DNA from: an uncultured Eubacteriales bacterium | GTDB taxonomy: Bacteria > Bacillota > Clostridia > Oscillospirales > CAG-382 | Direction of reading: 5' to 3' | Assembly: GCA_900551295.1 (NCBI GenBank) | Contig: URVJ01000018.1 | Coordinates: 1 to 44,298, forward strand | DNA length: 44,298 nt | Part shown: piece after piece, positions 9,150 through 18,065 of the stretch | Numbering within the stretch: position 1 is the first letter of the stretch | How the letters are laid out: each line of letters begins with the position of its first letter | Program-made: the position numbers and the translations under genes | Notes under the pieces: model-generated | What the model saw: the letters and a program-made list of their open reading frames with translations, nothing else | Databases searched by the model: none | What the model was told of the DNA's origin: nothing

Positions 9150-9200
9150 GGCTGTCTTATTACGGTTTTGAACATAACCGCAGTTTGGCAGCCTGTTTTT
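9150..9200 (+). terminator. Intrinsic terminator after the lipoprotein gene
   Basis: A two-part hairpin: outer stem GGCTG/CAGCC (9150-9154 with 9189-9193) and inner stem CGGTT/AACCG, followed by TGTTTTT. Confidence 0.7.
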
Positions 9201-9250
9201 ATACTCATATACAGTTTCACTCAAAAGTGTACAATAAAATACCTGCGTTA

Positions 9251-9259
9251 TGCTATAAT
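9251..9259 (+). promoter_or_regulatory. Extended -10 promoter element of htpG
   Basis: TGCTATAAT is an extended -10 with a perfect TATAAT. The -35 region is poor (ACAATA at 9231-9236). No CIRCE inverted repeat (TTAGCACTC-N9-GAGTGCTAA) is visible upstream of htpG. Confidence 0.55.
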
Positions 9260-9341
9260 ATTTACATTTGTTTAAAATTTGTGTAAGCAACCGTGACTAT
9301 AATTATAATACGCAGTAAATAACCGAAAGGAAGTAATATAT

Positions 9342-11240
9342 ATGGAAGAAAACATTAAAAAAGGCGGCATATCCGTCGAAACTCAGAACATATTTCCCGT
9401 AATAAAGAAATGGCTGTATTCCGACAAGGATATATTCGTCCGCGAGCTTATATCCAACGGCTGCGACGCCGTTACCAAGCATAAAAGACTTGTAAGCCTC
9501 GGCGAGGCTGAATCCGACGGAAAGCCGTACAGAATTGACGTAACGCTTGACACCGAACTCGGCACGCTCACATTCTCCGACAACGGCATAGGCATGAACC
9601 AAGAGGAGATAGACAAGTACATCAATCAGATAGCTCTATCGGGCGCGCTCGACTTTATTCAGAAGTATGAGGGCGAGTCCGAGGACGCCGGAAAAGGCAT
9701 AATCGGTCACTTCGGTCTCGGATTTTATTCGGCGTTCATGATTGCGGACAAGGTTGAGATAAAATCAAAGTCCTACCGCAAAGACGATGCCGCAGTATGG
9801 TGGACAGGCAATGAGGACGGCTCATACGAAATGCGTCCCTGCGACAAAATGCAGCGCGGAACAGATATTATCCTCTATATAAACGACGACGAAAAGGAAT
9901 ATGCGTCGGAAAGCAAGATACGCGAGATAATCGAAAAGTTCTGCTCGTTTATGCCGGTTGAAATATACTACACCGTGCTCCCCGAAAAGAAAGAGGAGGT
10001 CAAGGAGGGCGAAGAACCCAAGGAAAAGTCCGAACCCAAGCCCGTAAACGACACGACTCCGCTCTGGCTCAAAAAGCCGTCCGAGTGTACGGACGAGGAG
10101 TACAAGGAATTTTACCGCAAGGTATTCCACGACTACAAAGAGCCGCTTTTCTGGATACACATAAGTGCCGACTATCCGCTCAACTTCAAGGGCATACTCT
10201 ATTTTCCGAAACTTTCCAACGAATACGGCAGCTATGAGGGTCAGGTAAAGCTGTACTACAATCAGGTATTCGTTGCGGACAACATCAAGGAAGTAATCCC
10301 CGAGTATATGTTCCTCTTGAAAGGCGTTCTCGACTGTCCGGAACTTCCGCTCAACGTTTCGAGAAGTTATCTTCAGTCAAACGGATACGTCGCAAAAATA
10401 AGCGCGCACATTGTAAAGAAAGTCAGCGACAAGTTGAATTCGCTGTTCAACACCGATCGCGAAAAGTATGAAAGTTTCTGGGACGACGTAAAGCCGTTCG
10501 TCGAATATGCGGGAATACGCGACAACAAGTTTTTCTCCAAAGTCAAGGACGTAATACTCTACAAGACTACCGAAGGAAAGTTCATGACGCTTGCCGAATA
10601 CGCCGCAAACGAGCATTACGACAACACCGTTTACTACACCGACGACAAGCAGAGACAGTCGAAATACGTAAGTATGTTCGCTTCCCAGGGCGTTCCGGTA
10701 GTGGAATTCGACAAGCTTATCGACGTTCAGTTTGTTTCGTTCGCCGAAAGCGAGCTTAAGAGCGACGACAAGTACAAGGATATAAAGTTTGTCCGCGTGG
10801 ATTCCGGCGTTGCCGACATATTAAAGGATTCGGACAAGCAAACCGACGAAGAACAGTCAAAGAAACTGTGCGATTTCTTCAAGGAAACTCTCGGCAAGGG
10901 CGACGGACTCAAAATTTCCTGCGATCACTTAAAGGATTCCACGGTTCCCGCAGTTCTGAACCTTTCCGAACAGTCAAGACGTTTTTCGGACATGATGAAG
11001 ATGTACGGCGGCGGAATGGGCTCCATGCCGGTTGAAGAAACGCTTGTGCTCAACCTTTCAAATCCGCTTATCGGAAAAATTGCGGACAAGATAACCTCGG
11101 AAGAAACTCCCGATGAGCTTTCAAAGTCGCTTGCAACGCAGGCCTATATGCTTGCACTCGTCGCACAGCGTCCGCTTGAGCCCGATGAGCTTTCAAAGTT
11201 CATTTCTCAAAGCTCCGAGCTTTTCGCAAAGCTTGACTGA
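9342..11240 (+). CDS. htpG: Molecular chaperone HtpG (bacterial Hsp90)
   Basis: A 632-aa cytosolic ATP-dependent chaperone of the usual family length. The N-terminal GHKL ATPase domain shows the expected motifs: RELISNGCDA for the ATP-site Glu and Asn region (here NGCDA instead of the common NASDA), DNGIGM, and GHFGLGFYSAF for the lid glycine loop. A charged linker rich in Glu, Lys and Pro (around residues 215-235) leads to the middle domain, with FKGILYFPKL and the catalytic-loop region RSYLQSNGYVAKI. The C-terminal dimerisation domain follows. ATG is preceded by AAAGGAAG. It is a single-gene transcription unit ending at the terminator at 11265. Confidence 0.97.
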   Translation: MEENIKKGGISVETQNIFPVIKKWLYSDKDIFVRELISNGCDAVTKHKRLVSLGEAESDGKPYRIDVTLDTELGTLTFSDNGIGMNQEEIDKYINQIALSGALDFIQKYEGESEDAGKGIIGHFGLGFYSAFMIADKVEIKSKSYRKDDAAVWWTGNEDGSYEMRPCDKMQRGTDIILYINDDEKEYASESKIREIIEKFCSFMPVEIYYTVLPEKKEEVKEGEEPKEKSEPKPVNDTTPLWLKKPSECTDEEYKEFYRKVFHDYKEPLFWIHISADYPLNFKGILYFPKLSNEYGSYEGQVKLYYNQVFVADNIKEVIPEYMFLLKGVLDCPELPLNVSRSYLQSNGYVAKISAHIVKKVSDKLNSLFNTDREKYESFWDDVKPFVEYAGIRDNKFFSKVKDVILYKTTEGKFMTLAEYAANEHYDNTVYYTDDKQRQSKYVSMFASQGVPVVEFDKLIDVQFVSFAESELKSDDKYKDIKFVRVDSGVADILKDSDKQTDEEQSKKLCDFFKETLGKGDGLKISCDHLKDSTVPAVLNLSEQSRRFSDMMKMYGGGMGSMPVEETLVLNLSNPLIGKIADKITSEETPDELSKSLATQAYMLALVAQRPLEPDELSKFISQSSELFAKLD

Positions 11241-11264
11241 AACGAATAAAAACGCATAAATACA

Positions 11265-11301
11265 GCCCGGTTCTGAAACATTATCAGTTCCGGGCATTTT
11301 T
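11265..11301 (+). terminator. Intrinsic terminator of htpG
   Basis: GCCCGG (11265-11270) pairs with CCGGGC (11290-11295), with further pairing (CTGA/TCAG) in the interior, followed by ATTTTT. Confidence 0.85.
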
Positions 11302-11321
11302 GTATTATCATGGCTTTGAAT

Positions 11322-12125
11322 TTACTCGACGGATATATCTATTTTCCTGAGTTTATCGAAAAAGTCGCCGTCGTCTGCGGCATTGCCGTCCTTTTCTATC
11401 ATCTTTCTTACCGCCAGCATCTTTTCGTCCGTCGAATGAATGGTATCGGCGCATACCTTTAACTGTTTTACGATCTCCTCTTCGTTTTCGACGTCCTTTT
11501 TATACTTTAACTGATGTTCAAGACTTGCCCAGAAATCCATCGCTATCGTGCGTATCTGAACCTCGACTTTCATTTCTCTTGTCTGCTTTGAAAAGAACAC
11601 CGGAACGCTCACTATAAGGTGCAGGCTGCGATAGCCGTTTCCCTTGGGATTCTTTATGTAATCCTTCATCTGCACAAGCTTTATGTCGTCCTGGCTTGTA
11701 AGAGCGTCGGCAAGAAAATATATATCGTCCTCATACGAACATATTACGCGTATGCCGGCAATATCGTTTATGGAATTTTCTATATTGTCTATATTGAATT
11801 CGAGTCCTTTTCTGCCGAGCTTTTCAAGTATGCTCGACGTGCGCTTTATTCTGGTATTGATAAAATTTATCGGGTTTCTCGAGTATCTTACGTTAAATTC
11901 GGTGTTCAGGACCTCGAATTTTGTTTTGACTTCTTTGAGAGCGCAGGTGTACATCATTATAAGTTCCTTATAGTCCACCATTGACTCAAGAATCTGCTTT
12001 GAATGCTGAATTATCGCCGACGTGAATATCTCGTCCGACGTTACAAGTTCGTTTGTTATATTGGGTATTGTTTCAAGTTCGGAAGAAAGTCCGTTCTGAT
12101 CATTCTGCGAAAAATCTTTGTTCAT
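11322..12125 (-). CDS. GTP pyrophosphokinase family, small alarmone synthetase
   Basis: A 267-aa cytosolic protein with a single RelA/SpoT nucleotidyltransferase domain and no HD hydrolase, TGS or ACT domains, i.e. a RelQ/YjbM-like small alarmone synthetase that makes (p)ppGpp from ATP and GDP/GTP. Motifs: substrate-binding basic segment NTRIKRTSSILEKLGRKG; the catalytic Asp region INDIAGIRVICSYEDDIY; DYIKNPKGNGYRSLH; and VEVQIRTIAMDFWASLEHQLKYK with the second acidic residue. The ~45 N-terminal residues and the C-terminal tail are not conserved parts of the domain. ATG is preceded by GAGG. It converges on htpG and appears monocistronic. Which member of the family it is cannot be fixed by eye. 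Confidence 0.9.
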   Translation of the reverse strand: MNKDFSQNDQNGLSSELETIPNITNELVTSDEIFTSAIIQHSKQILESMVDYKELIMMYTCALKEVKTKFEVLNTEFNVRYSRNPINFINTRIKRTSSILEKLGRKGLEFNIDNIENSINDIAGIRVICSYEDDIYFLADALTSQDDIKLVQMKDYIKNPKGNGYRSLHLIVSVPVFFSKQTREMKVEVQIRTIAMDFWASLEHQLKYKKDVENEEEIVKQLKVCADTIHSTDEKMLAVRKMIEKDGNAADDGDFFDKLRKIDISVE

Positions 12126-12297
12126 TTATATTTATCCTCACTGCAAACTTAGGTTTGTTTTCGGTTTTACACCTATATTTTAGTACATTCTTGTTTCGGG
12201 CGTATGACATTCGGGTGAATTTTAGGCGAAATTTACATACCGCGGCATAGTCGGGTGTGCGTGTTTTATAAAAATAACCGTAAATTTAAAAATTTGC

Positions 12298-12326
12298 TTG
12301 AAAATAGTTTTACTGTGTGATAAAAT
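12298..12326 (+). promoter_or_regulatory. SigA-type promoter ahead of the HTH-hisS-aspS cluster
   Basis: TTGAAA (12298-12303), 17-base spacer, TAAAAT (12321-12326). The transcript start would fall only about 25-30 bases before the GTG start of the HTH gene. There is no room for a T-box leader, and no T-box sequence is visible. Confidence 0.7.
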
Positions 12327-12361
12327 AGTATGTAATACTTTATTGCAGAGGTTTGATATAA

Positions 12362-12742
12362 GTGGCTGCGCAGAAAAGAAAGTTCAACAAGAAAATATTC
12401 GCGCTCATTTTGGAAAAGGCACGCGGCGACAGAACGGTGCGACAGTTCGCAAAGGATTGCAAAATAAGCTACGTCCAGCTTCACAAGCTTGAGATGTGCG
12501 GTCAGGAAAACGCGCCGGGTATAAAGCTTATGGGAAAGCTTGCGGAAAACGCGGCGGGCGGTATCGAGCTTGAAGATTTTCTCTTTGCGGCGGGCATTGA
12601 CGAAAAAAAACGTTCGGAACAAAATACCGCGCGCAAAAATCACAAATCGCTTGACATTCAGAGTATGTACGAAAAGCTGTCCTACGGTCAGCAAAAAACC
12701 GTATACGACTTTGCGGACTACTTATTAAACTTCAAAAGCTAA
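12362..12742 (+). CDS. Small helix-turn-helix (XRE-like) protein
   Basis: A 126-aa cytosolic protein starting at GTG, preceded by AGAGG about 10 bases upstream. Residues about 10-65 read as an XRE/Cro-type helix-turn-helix (LILEKARGDRTVRQFAKDCKIS, then YVQLHKLEMCG and a GIKLMGKLAENA helix). The C-terminal ~50 residues are basic and then helical (SMYEKLSYGQQKTVYDFADYLL). It is the first gene of the cluster, 27 bases before hisS, so it may be co-transcribed with the two tRNA synthetases. A DNA-binding regulatory role is inferred from the fold only; target unknown. Confidence 0.65.
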   Translation: MAAQKRKFNKKIFALILEKARGDRTVRQFAKDCKISYVQLHKLEMCGQENAPGIKLMGKLAENAAGGIELEDFLFAAGIDEKKRSEQNTARKNHKSLDIQSMYEKLSYGQQKTVYDFADYLLNFKS

Positions 12743-12769
12743 TCAACAAAACTCTAAGGAGTCTTTAAA

Positions 12770-14044
12770 ATGACAATACAAAAACCAAAGGGCACGCTTG
12801 ACATACTGCCCGAAGAAACCGCGGTCTGGCACAGTGTCGAGAGCGTTATCAGAGACGCTGCCGATTCTTACGGCTTTAACGAAATCAGAATACCGACCTT
12901 TGAGCTTTCCTCTCTTTACAAGAGGGGCGTCGGCGGCACTACCGACATAGTTCAGAAGGAAATGTTCACCCTCTCCGAGCGCGACGGAACAGAGCTTTGT
13001 CTGCGTCCCGAAGGTACGGCGGGAGTTGTAAGAAGCCTTATCGAAAACAGCCTTTACAACGAGCCTATGCCGCTCAAGCTCTACTATCTCGGCCCGTTCT
13101 TCAGATACGAAAAACCTCAGGCAGGACGTTCGAGAGAGTTTTATCAGTTCGGCGTTGAAATGTTCGGTGCTGAAAGCGCACTTGCGGACGCAAGCGTTAT
13201 ATCCCTTGCCGACGGAGTTATCAAAAAGCTCGGTATAGGCGCGTCGCTCCACATAAATTCAATCGGCTGCAAAAACTGCCGTCCCGATTATCACAAGGCT
13301 CTTGTGGAATATTTCACGTCGAGAAAGGACGAGCTTTGCCCGACCTGCAAGGAACGTTTAAAGACAAATCCTCTGCGCATACTCGACTGCAAAAGCCCGA
13401 TATGCTCTGAGATCGCGTCCGGCGCTCCCAAGACCGTAGACCATCTCTGCCCTGACTGCAAAAACCACTTTGAAACATTAAAGGGTGCGCTTGATTCTCT
13501 CGGTATAAAGTACGAAGTAAACCCGAAGATCGTGCGCGGACTTGACTACTACGTAAAGACGGTATTTGAATTTATATCAGACGACATAGGCGCACAGAGC
13601 ACAATATGCGGCGGAGGAAGATACGACGGACTTGTGGAAGAGCTTTCGGGCCCGAAGCTCTGCGGAATAGGCTTCGGCATGGGACTTACGAGAATAATAC
13701 TCGCGCTGCGCGCAAAAGCCGCAAAGGGCGAACTTGAGCTTGCGGCGGTAAAAAAACCGTTTGTATACATCGCGTCAATGGGCGAAAAGGCGGCTTTATA
13801 CGCGTTTGACCTCTGCGAAAAACTGCGCGCGGACGGAATATACGCCGAATGCGACGTTGTTTCGAGAAGCATGAAGGCTCAGATGAAATATGCCGACAAA
13901 AAGGGTGCGGCATTTGTGCTTGCTCTCGGCGACAACGAGCTTGAAACAGGAAAAGCAACGCTCAAAAACATGACCAACAAGGAGCGTTCGGTTGAGATAG
14001 ACCTTGCGGACGCCGAAAAAACAATTCTTGATCTCGGTAAATAA
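12770..14044 (+). CDS. hisS: Histidine--tRNA ligase
   Basis: A 424-aa class II aminoacyl-tRNA synthetase that charges tRNA-His. Visible features: the N-terminal PKGTLDILPEE signature; motif 2 region LRPEGTAGVVRSL and FFRYEKPQAGRSREFYQFGVE; the histidine-specific segment RGLDYYVKTVFEF; motif 3 GIGFGMGLTRIILAL; and a C-terminal anticodon-binding domain from about residue 330. A cysteine-containing insertion (CKNC, CPTC, CPDCKNH) lies in the middle, common in Firmicute HisRS. ATG follows AAGGAG. It is followed 45 bases later by aspS, the common hisS-aspS pair. Confidence 0.97.
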   Translation: MTIQKPKGTLDILPEETAVWHSVESVIRDAADSYGFNEIRIPTFELSSLYKRGVGGTTDIVQKEMFTLSERDGTELCLRPEGTAGVVRSLIENSLYNEPMPLKLYYLGPFFRYEKPQAGRSREFYQFGVEMFGAESALADASVISLADGVIKKLGIGASLHINSIGCKNCRPDYHKALVEYFTSRKDELCPTCKERLKTNPLRILDCKSPICSEIASGAPKTVDHLCPDCKNHFETLKGALDSLGIKYEVNPKIVRGLDYYVKTVFEFISDDIGAQSTICGGGRYDGLVEELSGPKLCGIGFGMGLTRIILALRAKAAKGELELAAVKKPFVYIASMGEKAALYAFDLCEKLRADGIYAECDVVSRSMKAQMKYADKKGAAFVLALGDNELETGKATLKNMTNKERSVEIDLADAEKTILDLGK

Positions 14045-14089
14045 TAATTGCGGAAAAATATAAACCTTAAACGAAAGGAATCTTCCATC

Positions 14090-15871
14090 ATGGCAGAATT
14101 TTTAGGAAATACCAAACGCACGGACTACTGCGGAAACGTCCGTGACGGACACATCGGAAAGACAGTTACGGTAATGGGCTGGGTTCAGAAATCGAGAGAC
14201 CTCGGAACGCTTTGCTTTATAGACCTGCGCGACAGAACAGGCATAGTTCAGCTTGCACTTGACGAAAACTCTGACAAGGCTCTCATGGAAAAGGCAAAGA
14301 GCGCAAAGAGCGAATACGTACTTGCCGCAACCGGCGTTGTGCGCGAACGTTCAAGCAAAAACGAAACCATACCGACAGGTCACGTCGAAATATATGTAAC
14401 CGAGCTTAAAATTCTCGGCGAGAGCCAGACTCCTCCCTTTGAAATAGTTGAAAACTGCCGTTCAAACGAGGAACTCAGATTAAAGTACAGATACCTTGAT
14501 CTGCGCCGTCCCGACCTTATGAGCAACATTCTTCTGCGCCACAAGATAACAAAGATAACACGCGACTACTTTGACGAAAACGGCTTTATCGAAATAGAAA
14601 CGCCTATGCTCATAAAGAGCACACCCGAAGGCGCGCGCGACTATCTCGTTCCCAGCCGCGTTCACAAAGGTTCGTTCTATGCCCTGCCGCAGTCTCCACA
14701 GCTTTACAAGCAGCTTTCGATGGTTGCCGGCTTTGACAGATATATGCAGATAGCAAGATGCTTCCGCGACGAGGATCTCAGAGCCGACAGACAGCCCGAA
14801 TTTACTCAGATAGACCTTGAAATGTCCTTTGTCGAGATGGAGGACGTACTTGCAATGGGCGAGGGCTTTATGAAGCGCATATTCAAGGAAATTCTCGGAA
14901 TCGACCTTGTAACTCCCATTCCGCGCCTTACCTACAAAGAGGCTATGGAACGCTACGGCAGCGACAAGCCCGACACAAGATACGGCATGGAGATCTTCGA
15001 CCTCAGCGACATTGCCGAAAAGTGCGGTTTCTCGGTATTCTCGGGCGCCGTATCCGGAGGCGGCAGCGTAAGGGCAATAAAAGCCGAAAACGCAGTAAAA
15101 TCGCTTACCAGAAAAGAACTTGACAAGCTTACCGAACACGTAAAGGGTATCGGCGGAAAAGGTCTTGCATGGATAAGATACACCGACGACGGAATTGCAA
15201 GCTCCTTTGCAAAGTTCATGACCGACGACGAAATGGCTGCCATTGCAAAGAAAGCCGACGCAAAGACCGGCGACGTTATTCTCATTATCGCAGACACAAA
15301 TACATCTAAAGTTCTCACTCAGCTCGGCACTCTCAGAATTGAAGTTTCGCAGCGTCTCGGAATTGAGAAAAAAGGCTACAATCTGCTCTGGATCACGGAA
15401 TTTCCGTTCTTTGAATACGACGAAGAATCCGGAGAGTGGCTCGCGATGCACCACCCGTTTACAGCTCCGCTTGACGAGTGTCTTGAATATCTCGAAACAG
15501 ACAAGGCGAAAGTCAGAGCCAAGGCATACGACCTCGTTCTCAACGGAATCGAGCTTTCCAGCGGTTCAATACGTATAACAAATCCCGAACTTCAGAACAG
15601 AATCTTTACTCTCCTCGGACTTACCGACGACGAGATTGCCGAAAAGTTCGGTTTCCTCACCACGGCGTTCAAGTACGGCGCGCCTCCTCACGGCGGCATG
15701 GGCATAGGTCTTGACAGACTTGTAATGCAGCTTTTGGGCGCTGACAGTCTGCGTGACGTTATAGCATTCCCGAAAGTTCAGAACGCGACGGAGCTTATGA
15801 CAATGTGCCCGGCGCCCGTCGATGACAAGACGCTTGATGAACTCGGACTTGACGTAAAGACTAAGGAATAA
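14090..15871 (+). CDS. aspS: Aspartate--tRNA ligase
   Basis: A 593-aa class II synthetase of the bacterial type. Start at ATG 14090 (AAAGGAA upstream) because the protein then begins with MAEFLGNTKRTDYCG, the normal family N-terminus; an in-frame TTG 42 bases earlier lacks a site. The N-terminal OB-fold anticodon domain (GWVQKSRDLGTLCFIDLRD) is followed by motif 2 (RCFRDEDLRADRQPEFTQID), a GAD insertion domain at about 300-410, and motif 3 (GMGIGLDRLVM). It lies in an operon with hisS. Whether it is discriminating or nondiscriminating (also charging tRNA-Asn) cannot be decided from this window. Confidence 0.97.
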   Translation: MAEFLGNTKRTDYCGNVRDGHIGKTVTVMGWVQKSRDLGTLCFIDLRDRTGIVQLALDENSDKALMEKAKSAKSEYVLAATGVVRERSSKNETIPTGHVEIYVTELKILGESQTPPFEIVENCRSNEELRLKYRYLDLRRPDLMSNILLRHKITKITRDYFDENGFIEIETPMLIKSTPEGARDYLVPSRVHKGSFYALPQSPQLYKQLSMVAGFDRYMQIARCFRDEDLRADRQPEFTQIDLEMSFVEMEDVLAMGEGFMKRIFKEILGIDLVTPIPRLTYKEAMERYGSDKPDTRYGMEIFDLSDIAEKCGFSVFSGAVSGGGSVRAIKAENAVKSLTRKELDKLTEHVKGIGGKGLAWIRYTDDGIASSFAKFMTDDEMAAIAKKADAKTGDVILIIADTNTSKVLTQLGTLRIEVSQRLGIEKKGYNLLWITEFPFFEYDEESGEWLAMHHPFTAPLDECLEYLETDKAKVRAKAYDLVLNGIELSSGSIRITNPELQNRIFTLLGLTDDEIAEKFGFLTTAFKYGAPPHGGMGIGLDRLVMQLLGADSLRDVIAFPKVQNATELMTMCPAPVDDKTLDELGLDVKTKE

Positions 15872-15907
15872 GCCATAAAGCAAATCTTAATTAAAACTCT
15901 AAACAAA

Positions 15908-15953
15908 AACCGGCTTCGCTGTAATTTTTACTTTGAAGTCGGTTATATTTTTA
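15908..15953 (+). terminator. Intrinsic terminator of hisS-aspS
   Basis: AACCGGCTTC (15908-15917) pairs with GAAGTCGGTT (15935-15944), with one G-T wobble, followed by ATATTTTTA. Confidence 0.85.
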
Positions 15954-16004
15954 TTCTGTTTCGCCGTCATTTATACGCCATGCACCGCATATTGCAAGCA
16001 GTTT

Positions 16005-16475
16005 TCAGTCAATACAGCATTTACTCGGTTCGACATTTATATTTGTGCCGTCACAGGACGCGTCGTTGAAAAATTCCCTGAAAAATTCAAGAGCCACATA
16101 CGTGCATCCGCCGTGTATTTCGGTCGGGACGGAATTTTGTATTTCGCGGCTCATATTTATAACTTTGAGTCTGCCTATGAACTCAACATTTTCCGAACCG
16201 TCATGAAGTACGGCTTTCTGAATATACTCATCGTCGATTATTATATCTCCCGTCTTTTCGTCCCAGTCAGCCTTATAACCGAGAGCCTCGCCGATTTTGC
16301 GAAGCGGCACCATAACGCTGCCGTCTTTTTCATATATCGGAACGGGCAGATCTGAAAGTTCAATATTCTGTCCGTTTATCGTAAGCGAATATTCATGCTT
16401 TTCTATGCCGTCTGCTGAATACGCCGTCGTAAACACCAGAAGTGCCGCAAGCAATATAAAAACTACTCTTTTCAT
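16005..16475 (-). CDS. Secreted copper-amine-oxidase-N-like domain protein
   Basis: A 156-aa exported protein. A signal peptide (KRVVFILLAALLVFTTAYSA) is followed by one copper-amine-oxidase-N-like unit: LTINGQNIELSDLPVPIYEKDG, VPLRKIGEALGYKADWD, then GDIIIDDEYIQKAVLHDG. The domain is common on Firmicute surfaces, often in multidomain proteins, and has no known enzymatic activity. Here it stands nearly alone, with a short Cys-containing tail. ATG is preceded by AAAGGACAG. It shares the domain with the C-terminal part of the 379-aa secreted protein at 6217. Function unknown; probably a small surface or wall-associated protein. Confidence 0.75.
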   Translation of the reverse strand: MKRVVFILLAALLVFTTAYSADGIEKHEYSLTINGQNIELSDLPVPIYEKDGSVMVPLRKIGEALGYKADWDEKTGDIIIDDEYIQKAVLHDGSENVEFIGRLKVINMSREIQNSVPTEIHGGCTYVALEFFREFFNDASCDGTNINVEPSKCCID

Positions 16476-16577
16476 TTTTCTGTCCTTTCGTCTGTTTCTG
16501 AAATTGCATATGTTTTATCTTACATCTGTAAAGACGAAAAATAAGGGCAAAAGTTCCCGTTTTGCGTTCGGACAAAA

Positions 16578-16605
16578 ACAAAACCCGGCGAAATCAATCA
16601 CCGGG
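16578..16605 (-). terminator. Intrinsic terminator of pyrR-uraA
   Basis: CCCGG (16584-16588) pairs with CCGGG (16601-16605), followed on the minus strand by a T-rich tract (TTTTGTTTTT). It lies about 30 bases beyond the uraA stop. Confidence 0.75.
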
Positions 16606-16634
16606 CTTACATTTTAAATTAATCAGACCTTAAA

Positions 16635-18002
16635 TCAGTCTTTTTTCTTATCTGCGGGAGCAAGAACGATATTTACGATTATACCGAGAATAAGTGCTGC
16701 TGCAATGGAGGTAATGGTTACTTTGCCGAATGTGAGCGTGAGTCCGCCGATACCTGCTATAAGGATAGTCGAAACAACGAAGAGGTTTCTGTTCTCGTTG
16801 AGGTCAACTTCCTGTACCATCTTAAGACCGCTGACTGCGATAAATCCGTAAAGCGCCATGCACACGCCGCCCATTACGCAGGACGGAATCGAGTTTACAA
16901 ACGCTACGAAAGGAGCTACGAACGCAACTACTATCGCGCAGATTGCGGTAAGTATTATTGTCGAAACAGACGCGCAGCCGCTGATTGCAACGCAGCCTAC
17001 CGATTCGCCGTATGTGGTGTTGGGGCAGCCACCGAAGATAGCGCCAACCATTGAACCGACACCGTCGCCGAGAAGTGTTCTCGAAAGTCCGGGATCTTCA
17101 AGGAGGTCTTTTTCGATGATGGAAGAAATGTTCTTATGGTCTGCTATATGCTCTGCGAATACAACGAATGCAACCGGAACATATGCAACGGCTATCGTGC
17201 CGATATAAGAACCGGTGATTTCCTTAAATCCGCCGAGTGCGGTGAGGAATGTAAACTTAGGAATTGTAATAAAGGTGCTGAGAGTTACACCGTCCGCAAC
17301 AAGCGCTCTGAAAGGCTCGATGTTGAGAATCTTGAGAGCGTCAATGCCTGCTGCAAAGCCGATTATTGTCATAACGCCGGCTACCGCATAGCCTACGAGT
17401 ATACCTATGATGAACGGAATCATTCTCGCGGTCTTTTTGCCGAAAGTCGAGCAGAGAGCTACTACGACAAGCGTGATAATTCCGCATACGACGCATGCAA
17501 GAGGCGCTGCCGCAGGATTTCCGTCAGCTGCCGCAACATTACCCTTTACAAGGTCGCCGACTGCGTTTCCTGCGAGTGAAAGACCGATTATGGAAACCGT
17601 CGGTCCTATTACGACTGCCGGCATAAGCTTGTTTACCCAGCCTACTCCGACTATCTTTACGACTATTGCTATTGCGACATATACAAGACCTGCGAATATC
17701 GCACCGAGTATAAGTCCGAGGTATCCGACTTCAACCGTTGCCGCACCTGCGAATGCCGCTGCCATTGAGCCCAAGAATGCAAAAGATGAGCCTAAGAATA
17801 CGGGGCTGCTTGCCTTTGTGAAGAGCACATATACGAGAGTTCCCGCACCTGCGCCGAAGAGAGCCGCCGCCGGCTGCATACCGTTGCCTGTGATAACCGG
17901 TACTACGAGGGTTGCGGTCATGATTGCAAGGAGCTGCTGGATCGCAAACACAAGATTCTGTCCGAATTTGGGTTTGTCCTTGATGCCGTAGATCAATTTC
18001 AT
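16635..18002 (-). CDS. uraA: Uracil permease (uracil:proton symporter)
   Basis: A 455-aa inner-membrane transporter of the nucleobase:cation symporter-2 (NCS2) family, with about 14 hydrophobic segments. Recognisable family parts: N-terminal FAIQQLLAIMTATLVVPVITG; the region around VVIGPTVSIIGLSLAGNA; the functional-site segment FAEHIADHKN, which carries the transport His/Glu; and GGCPNTTYGESVGCVAISG, the conserved substrate-site loop. ATG is preceded by GGAGG. It is co-transcribed with pyrR (63 bases upstream), so its expression should follow the PyrR attenuator. Confidence 0.96.
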   Translation of the reverse strand: MKLIYGIKDKPKFGQNLVFAIQQLLAIMTATLVVPVITGNGMQPAAALFGAGAGTLVYVLFTKASSPVFLGSSFAFLGSMAAAFAGAATVEVGYLGLILGAIFAGLVYVAIAIVVKIVGVGWVNKLMPAVVIGPTVSIIGLSLAGNAVGDLVKGNVAAADGNPAAAPLACVVCGIITLVVVALCSTFGKKTARMIPFIIGILVGYAVAGVMTIIGFAAGIDALKILNIEPFRALVADGVTLSTFITIPKFTFLTALGGFKEITGSYIGTIAVAYVPVAFVVFAEHIADHKNISSIIEKDLLEDPGLSRTLLGDGVGSMVGAIFGGCPNTTYGESVGCVAISGCASVSTIILTAICAIVVAFVAPFVAFVNSIPSCVMGGVCMALYGFIAVSGLKMVQEVDLNENRNLFVVSTILIAGIGGLTLTFGKVTITSIAAALILGIIVNIVLAPADKKKD

Positions 18003-18065
18003 TTTTGAAATTCCTCCGAAGATTGTTTTTTATAATTCGTCCCACAAGGTGAGAACGTATTACCT

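Noticed and set aside
9201..9341. CIRCE/HrcA operator upstream of htpG
   Set aside because: No TTAGCACTC or GAGTGCTAA half-sites were found; only an extended -10 element is visible.
12126..12361. T-box leader for hisS-aspS
   Set aside because: There is no AGGGTGGNACCGCG-like T-box sequence, and the promoter leaves too little leader length.
14480..15454. Minus-strand open frame opposite aspS
   Set aside because: It is antisense to a conserved synthetase and has no start context or domain.
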